This document shows positions 58,949-64,000 of a DNA stretch of 64,000 nt, one piece after another (position 1 is the stretch's first letter; every line of letters begins with the position of its first letter). The stretch is taken from positions 193,501-257,500 of the forward strand of contig JAODUO010001231.1 of the NCBI GenBank assembly GCA_025642075.2, read 5' to 3'. A program made the translations under genes and the position numbers. The notes beneath the pieces were generated by a model, which searched no databases, was not told the origin of the DNA, and saw only the letters and a list, made by a program, of their open reading frames with translations. The stretch is from Ridgeia piscesae. Lineage: Eukaryota > Annelida > Polychaeta > Sabellida > Siboglinidae.

Positions 58949-59128
58949 CTATGTCACATGGTGGCACCACCAATTCTCCTCAGTGACCGTGACTGTGCAC
59001 GTGCGTGGTGTGTTCTCCCCGAAGACCACTGGTCCTGTCGTGGTCGATGGTGGGAATCGGACTGTCGCCTGTCCGTAAGAACTGGCCGGGACTCCGGTGT
59101 CGCCATATATGGGAATGGGGTAAAATGG
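58949..59128 (-). CDS. Possible alternative last exon downstream of the membrane-protein gene
   Basis: An open frame on the minus strand reads YPIPIYGDTGVPASSYGQ, RFPPSTTTGPVVFGENTPRT and CTVTVTEENWWCHHVT before a stop. Alternating hydrophobic residues with paired cysteines and the G.ATV.FPPST motif recall beta-sandwich (HYR-like) fragments. It sits between the gene's stop and the AATAAA. No clear acceptor was found, so it may simply be 3' UTR. Confidence 0.22.
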   Translation of the reverse strand, partial: PFYPIPIYGDTGVPASSYGQATVRFPPSTTTGPVVFGENTPRTCTVTVTEENWWCHHVT

Positions 59129-59178
59129 TAATAACTTAATTACGATAATGTTGTACTTCATTAAAAATGAACACCTCA

Positions 59179-60191
59179 CTAAGAACATCCCCCTAAGCGA
59201 CGGCTGGTAAACACGACGGAACTGGCGGTCTTAGGGGGGTCTGGGCCGACTGGCAGTTCTTCCATTGACTCCAACCATCGCGTGACAAGCTGGTCGCTCC
59301 GGTGATGAGGGCAAACAGGCATGTCTTCGATGTACCACATCACCAGGTCCTCGGGTTTACGGGTCCGCGGATTCCAGAGTGTAAGAGTCTCTTCCACTCG
59401 CCGCTTCGGATAGAGTTCAAGACTTCGGCCCAGATAGCGAGTATAGCGGAGAACGGCACGGCGGTGGTCTCTAGCCCTGTTCCTCGGCGCACGAGGAAGC
59501 CCAGGGGACGACGGCGACTGGGAACGTACGTTGACCACGATTACAGTAATGATAAAAGACATAGGGAGAAGAACTAGAAAGAGAGCGACACCGGAGAAGC
59601 CCGGCCAAAGCAAAGAGCGGGGTTTCGGTCGATTCTTGTCAGACGGACGGTCTCGGTTGTCTGGTCGACTTTCGTCAGACGGATGGTCTCGGTTGTCTGG
59701 TCGACTCTCGTCTGACGAGCGGGGTTTCGGTCGACTCTCGTCGGACGGACGGTCACGGTTGTCCAGTCGACTCTCGTCAGACGGATGGTCTCGGTTGTCT
59801 GGTCGACTCTCGTCTGACGGATGGTCTCGGTTGTCTGGTCGACTCTCGTCAGACGGATGGTCTCGGTTGACTGGTCGACTCTCGTCAGACGGATGGTCTC
59901 GGTGGTCTGATCGACTGTCATCAGACGGATGGTCTCGGTTGTCTGGTCGACTCGCGTCAGACGGACGATCTCGGATGTGCCGTTGACTGTCGTCTGACGG
60001 ACGGTCTCGGGTGTCAGACGAAGGGTCCCAGGCGATCTCGGTGACCGACCTCGGTAGACCTAATAGCGGATCGTCGAACGCGTCGACGTCAGTCTTCTGG
60101 ACATCAGGAGCCAGCTGATCTCCCGTCGCCGGGTAGACCACGTCTGGCTCGTCTCTCGGTGTGGCCGTCGGAGGCTCACGGCGCAACGATT
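59179..60191 (-). CDS. Exon 2 of repeat membrane protein: repeats, transmembrane segment, tail
   Basis: 1013 nt, open from an acceptor (TGTGTTTTACAG) to TAG at 59,179-59,181. An ATG lies 12 nt before the acceptor-defined start, so an unspliced start at 60,202-60,204 is an alternative. That version would lack a signal peptide and give a type II or III topology. Confidence 0.65.
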
Positions 60192-63100
60192 CTGTAAAAC
60201 ACATTTTCGTTATTTACCAAGTAATTCACAACGTCGTCTTTTTGATGCTTATATACATACAATTATGTTGAACTGATTGCCAGGTATTTTGCTGAATAAT
60301 ATGTGACGCGGCATGACAAAACCAGGCTTTACGAGTCAAGTTTACATTTCTGTATAATTATTGATTTAAATAGATGAGATTCATAGCTTTAAAATGACGC
60401 CAAGATGAACATTGTATCTTACTCATGGGTGAACATATTCCATTTGAAGGGCATGCATTTGTGGAATATCACTTCCGAGAAAATAAGCTGTAAAGAAATC
60501 GATTTGATAAACGGACCTTCTCCAGCACAAATACATAGCCACCACCACCCATGTAAAATCTTAATGAAAGTTTTGCACATCGTTTTTTTAGACATAGATT
60601 ATACACAAACTATGTAGAAGTATGATTATGAAAAAACAAATATTTACTGAATGCCACCTTTCTGGGTATATATATATATGCCTATACGTCATCGCAAACA
60701 TGGCTCATTTGAAACACAAGGATCACATTAAAATATCTTCTTGTTGTATTATTTTTTAAATGCAAACAATTTAACATTACAAATCACAATACAACACACT
60801 GCCTTGTACACCCAAGTTCTCCGAATCATATTAATTTATTTTTCATGGCACACTCTCGACCTCTGCCTTTGCGGGCTCGACATGGTCACCACTGTGCCCC
60901 ATGACCATTAAATGAACTAACCATTTCACAAAAGAAAATAATAGAGCCCTTGAATTAGCATGAGTTTTCTTTTGTTCCCTTTTCAATTCTAATAATGCAT
61001 AAATGTCTGTATTCTGTTCACTGCCCTATCGTCAGCATGAGGATGTCACTGTGTTAGACTCAGTTTGAGTCAACCTGAGGCTCAGATGATGTGCAGTGGT
61101 TTTAATAATTATGTATGTGTCTAGTGAATTTATTTATTTACTAATTTTAATTAATCAACAGATTTGTATTTAAATTTATTTTAAATAAATAATTTTAATA
61201 ATATCATATAAAATCTATTTTCACATAAAGTATCAATTATATTTTAAATTGCTACATTCGTGTGGTCATCTTGTATATTTGATCTATTTTTATACTATAT
61301 TTAATTGTTATACTATGTTGTATCACTTGTAAGTATAGTGTATATTAATTTTATGTTCTGACAGACTGAATCTCAAACATAATCCCCCATGGGGTTAGTG
61401 TAATAGTTTGTAGCCCTACCAGGTTAACTCGACTACCGTACTGGTATAGATTAGAGATTAAAGTATGCTAGAGCCTAGACAGTTATACTAGTCAAGACTG
61501 AGTAAGTCAAGTCTCAATAAGACATAGCTACAGACAATTATCATTTGTTTATTCTGGCCTTCTTTATTATCGTACGTACTAACATCGAAATGACGTATCA
61601 ATAAGTTTATTACGCGTATTCTGCCAGTATTTGGTATGGCTGCCTTTATTAATTTGGACGTGTTAACCTAACAGATGCTCACAGTCACAGTAGCTGACAC
61701 TGACAGCGACAGACGTCAACAAACATAACTTGCCCGTCTTTAGAACTCGCTTCGGAATCATCCAAACTTGACCAAAGCACAATAATCGGCGATTACGGCA
61801 ATTATGTTGTTGTCTTCAATGGTACTCCCTCGCATACGATACATATCGATAGTCAAATAAGTTACTTTCGAATACATTACGAAGGAAATTATGAACAGAA
61901 CTTGTGAGCGAAAATATAACGGTTTGCGATTGCAGCAGTTAAACTTAGCCTCGGTTACCCAGACTCCGTGAGGTGGCAGCACTTTTCTGGCGAAGTTACG
62001 CAGCCGAGCGACAGCGAAACTAAGCGAGACTAGATTAAACTGGGGTCACCAGTTGACTGCGCACGCGCTCCTACACAGTCAGCCAGTCAGCGGCCGTTTT
62101 CGTGACCTCCTTAGCCAGAAAGGCGGTTTGTTCATTGATATATTATTTTAATTGAGAGCAGTTTCATTGGATTAGGGTAAGAGTTTCCCCAAGTGCTCTT
62201 GTTTTAGACATATCAGCTGTGAAGTTAATTAGAGGCTTGCTTAAAATGCTAAATTATTACTATTACTACATTAGATATCATTTCGGCGTATATATTCTGG
62301 AAATATGGAAAGATGAATGATTTAGTTGACTGATTCTGCAAGTCAGTTTTGACATTTTTAGAGTATGCTGACTAATTAGGCTCTAGCGCAGAACGGCGCC
62401 TTGCGAAAAGCGCCTAGTTGGTTTAGACGTGCCGCGTCACATATGATAATAATAACGTAACTTCAACTGCACCGACCCCTTTGTAAAATCCCAGAGACGC
62501 ATCAGCCGATGGTCAATCTCAGAATAGATACGGGATATTTAAGTTGTCAACAGATTGATTGATAGGTCAGGGAGTTGTGGCGGATAGGCACGTTTAATGA
62601 GATACGTTTTGAATGACGGCGGATTTGTCTAATAGTTCCAACAACGACATAATCCGAACAGGAATCATATTCCAGAGTCGGGCATCAAAATGGCTCTGGT
62701 CGTGGGATAACCGATACCTAGGGATGTTTGTCCGTCTGCAAGATATATTGTGAAAACATAAATTAAAGATGATGTCGGTCAAAACAGAAGTTTCAAAACG
62801 ACGATAGGCGACGTGCGGATGAAATTCATGCTGACATACAACTGTCAAAGTCAATAAGAGCAGGAAGTTGGTTAAATAAACGTGTTTGCATAACTTCCGG
62901 CGCAATTGCACTAAGCTGCCGCATCGAGTCGCTGCAGGCACGCAACTTGTTTCCGGTTTGGCGGGTGCTTCCGGCTGCGTGCTGTCTCAGCCTCTTTTTC
63001 GATGACGCGCCACCGGACGCGTTAAACTAGCAACGTTCCCGTATGACGTCACAATGTCAAATCGCGCCGGTGTTTGCTAAGTGCGCGGTGGGACACTGGG

Positions 63101-63564
63101 TGACACCAACAATATGGCCGAGAGTAATATAAATAGGGGGTTTGCTTTGTATGAGTAACCCTAGATGGGATACGTCGGACTTTTATATTGTAAATTGGTA
63201 GATGTTTCAAAGTTCAGTGTTCATAATTGCACCAACACTACTTTTGAGTACGAAATAATGTTTAAATTCGACGACACAATAATAGGTTATTTTGAAAATC
63301 CGGATGTTGCAACGACAAGGTTGCTGGTAACAAATATCCCAAATCATCTAGTGTGATGAAACATTAGGCATTACATAATATTGTGAATAAAAACAGTCGT
63401 ACATTACCACAGGTTAATGATTCAATCGTACGACTAGCAATCGTGTACCTAACAGAATCGTTATAAAATATCACAATCAAGAAGAGAGCAAACGCAGGTC
63501 TACCTCCGATCGGAGCGCATAGCACAGTTGACGCGACCAGCAAAAAGCTAAGGCAACGCAACAT
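59179..63564 (-). CDS. Putative type I membrane protein with 12-residue repeats (two exons)
   Basis: I propose two exons: 63,504-63,564 (phase 1 exit) and 59,179-60,191 (phase 1 entry), giving 357 residues. Residues 1-16 are a signal peptide; 83-212 hold eleven copies of a 12-residue repeat, DHPSDESRPDNR, the ninth lacking two residues; 217-242 are a hydrophobic span (GFSGVALFLVLLPMSFIITV and on) followed by Arg; the last 115 residues are basic and cytoplasmic in this topology, with TLWNPRTRKPEDLVMWYIED. I do not recognise the family. The repeat is highly charged, Asp/Arg/Ser rich, and probably disordered. The 3.3-kb intron contains repeat sequence. The join rests on matching phase and splice signals only; further exons may exist. 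Confidence 0.55.
59617..60006 (-). repeat. Coding minisatellite, 36-bp unit, 11 copies
   Basis: Eleven in-frame copies of a 36-bp unit inside the membrane-protein exon; copy nine is 30 bp. Variant copies (RPKPR instead of RPDNR) occur at positions eight and eleven, pointing to a higher-order duplication of a three-copy block. Confidence 0.85.
60206..61945. other. AT-rich intron/intergenic sequence, no gene seen
   Basis: It would be part of the 3.3-kb intron of the repeat membrane-protein gene. Only short frames are present; no exon with splice signals was found. Confidence 0.4.
61946..62032 (+). mobile_element. Minimal 87-bp copy of the TAGCCTYGGTTA element
   Basis: Has both ends (TAGCCTCGGTTACCC at left, CTAAGCGAGACTA at right) and the CCGTGAGGTGGCAGCAC motif but no interior. 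This copy defines the two termini of the family. Confidence 0.65.
62480..62941 (-). mobile_element. Degraded LINE 3' fragment, same family as 21.8 kb
   Basis: Minus-strand translation gives RRTNIPRYRLSHDQSHFDAR then LWNMIPVRI, typical of the end of a LINE ORF2. DNA such as TTGTCAACAGATKGATTGAT and AATGACGGCGGA is shared with 21.9-22.0 kb. It lies in the proposed intron of the repeat membrane-protein gene. Confidence 0.6.
63044..63051. promoter_or_regulatory. Second palindromic CRE (TGACGTCA)
   Basis: Exact TGACGTCA in a locally CpG-rich stretch (62,940-63,110), about 80 nt upstream of a plus-strand TATA box. It may belong to a plus-strand promoter. Confidence 0.35.
63129..63137 (+). promoter_or_regulatory. 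TATA box (TATAAATAG) on plus strand
   Basis: A consensus TATAAATAGGGGG lies 28 nt before an ATG at 63,165 and downstream of a CpG-rich, CRE-containing segment. It points away from the minus-strand signal-peptide exon and overlaps that gene's proposed intron. Confidence 0.35.
63165..63356 (+). CDS. Small open frame, 63 residues, downstream of a TATA box
   Basis: It reads MGYVGLLYCKLVDVSKFSVH, then EYEIMFKFDDTIIGYFENPD and a stop after NIPNHLV. No domain recognised. The only support is position just after the TATA box and a complete frame. The 5' UTR would be almost absent, which counts against it. Confidence 0.2.
   Translation: MGYVGLLYCKLVDVSKFSVHNCTNTTFEYEIMFKFDDTIIGYFENPDVATTRLLVTNIPNHLV
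63504..63564 (-). CDS. Exon 1 of repeat membrane protein: signal peptide
   Basis: Encodes MLRCLSFLLVASTVLCAPIG, a textbook signal peptide with cleavage probably after LCA. The donor is GGAG|GTAGAC. It leaves phase 1, which fits the acceptor at 60,192-60,193. About 100 nt upstream there is a palindromic CRE. Confidence 0.6.
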
Positions 63565-63662
63565 CGTAAGGCTGTGAAGATTCGCAGTGAAGCTCGGAAA
63601 GCAAAAACGCTTGCGGTAGATTCTGAAGAAACAGAACGAGTGACCTCTGACCCGTTTAACTG

Positions 63663-63670
63663 TGACGTCA
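63663..63670. promoter_or_regulatory. Palindromic CRE (TGACGTCA) upstream of signal-peptide exon
   Basis: Exact TGACGTCA, the CREB/ATF consensus, 99-106 nt upstream of the ATG at 63,564 on the minus strand. A second exact copy at 63,044-63,051 lies about 0.5 kb on the other side. Confidence 0.4.
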
Positions 63671-64000
63671 CTCTTGCATGCTGGGGGAAATGCTACGTCG
63701 CTGAGCCTGTATTCTCGACGAAATTATTTTGTACATAGGCAGTAATGTAAATATAGCATATCAATTCGTTCGCGCAAAATTCGATATTCTATTATTTTGC
63801 GGTTAAGAACTTCGCAACTTGCATACGAAAATTTTATAATATGTCATGTCGTTTGCTTTGAAGGGGCTACAATCGCATATAATTTGCAAAGTGTTATCTT
63901 TTAGTTTTACGTCTGCTCATATGTTCCTGGTGGCAAAATAAAAATTTCAAAATACTCAAAATGCACTTCATATGATGCTGGTGATTAATAGCTGCTATGC

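Noticed and set aside
59531..59986. Plus-strand 151-codon frame with SGRLSSDGWSRL repeats
   Set aside because: Antisense of the 36-bp coding minisatellite. The minus frame has the signal-peptide link and a transmembrane span, so it is preferred, though not proven.

Overview
The window is animal nuclear DNA. Genes are split by GT-AG introns, encoded domains are typical of metazoan extracellular proteins (NIDO, CCP/sushi, VWD, EGF, LamG, PAN), and there are CR1/L2-type LINE fragments, tRNA-derived SINEs, MITEs and roughly 6-7 kb of microsatellite. There are no bacterial-style operons. The repeat style and domain combination suggest a marine invertebrate, perhaps a mollusc or other lophotrochozoan, but the phylum is inference and not proven from the sequence.

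The main content is one large gene on the minus strand from about 34.6 kb down to the left edge. I assembled 29 coding exons, 5332 nt and about 1777 residues, whose splice phases all agree. The order is: signal peptide; NIDO domain over four exons; seven CCP/sushi domains, one symmetric phase-1 exon each; a beta-rich linker; a von Willebrand type D domain; a Cys/acidic region; an EGF-like module; an IPT/TIG-like region; a short CYI...WS Cys module; a concanavalin/LamG domain; a PAN/apple domain; and a 21-nt microexon. A candidate last exon with a stop lies at 94-182. The core from VWD to the WS module resembles VWDE (von Willebrand factor D and EGF) proteins. The NIDO-sushi front and LamG-PAN back are additions to it. 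The likely role is a secreted adhesion, matrix or recognition protein.

Its introns hold most repeats in the left half: MITEs (9.65-10.23, 20.4-21.5 kb), SINEs (13.9, 23.8 kb), LINE remnants (21.8-22.4 kb), and long microsatellites (24.98-25.62, 31.26-32.9, 33.6-34.05 kb). A weak candidate for a nested 60-residue membrane protein lies at 19.88-20.2 kb.

From 34.7 to 58.4 kb I find no complete gene. This part has a diverged tandem duplication (35.6-38.7 kb), an internally deleted LINE (42.27-43.7 kb), a 5'-truncated CR1-like LINE (48.1-50.2 kb), a palindromic TTAA-flanked MITE (51.02-51.26 kb), and a 2-kb compound repeat (52.46-54.5 kb) running from (TTCG)n through a GC-rich block to a 36-bp minisatellite. 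A possible signal-peptide first exon on the plus strand (52,266) sits just before it.

At the right end a second minus-strand gene is proposed from a signal-peptide exon (63,504-63,564) that joins in phase to a long exon (59,179-60,191). It would encode a 357-residue type I membrane protein with an ectodomain of eleven 12-residue acidic/basic repeats. Consensus CRE sites flank its start, and a TATA box faces the other way at 63.13 kb.
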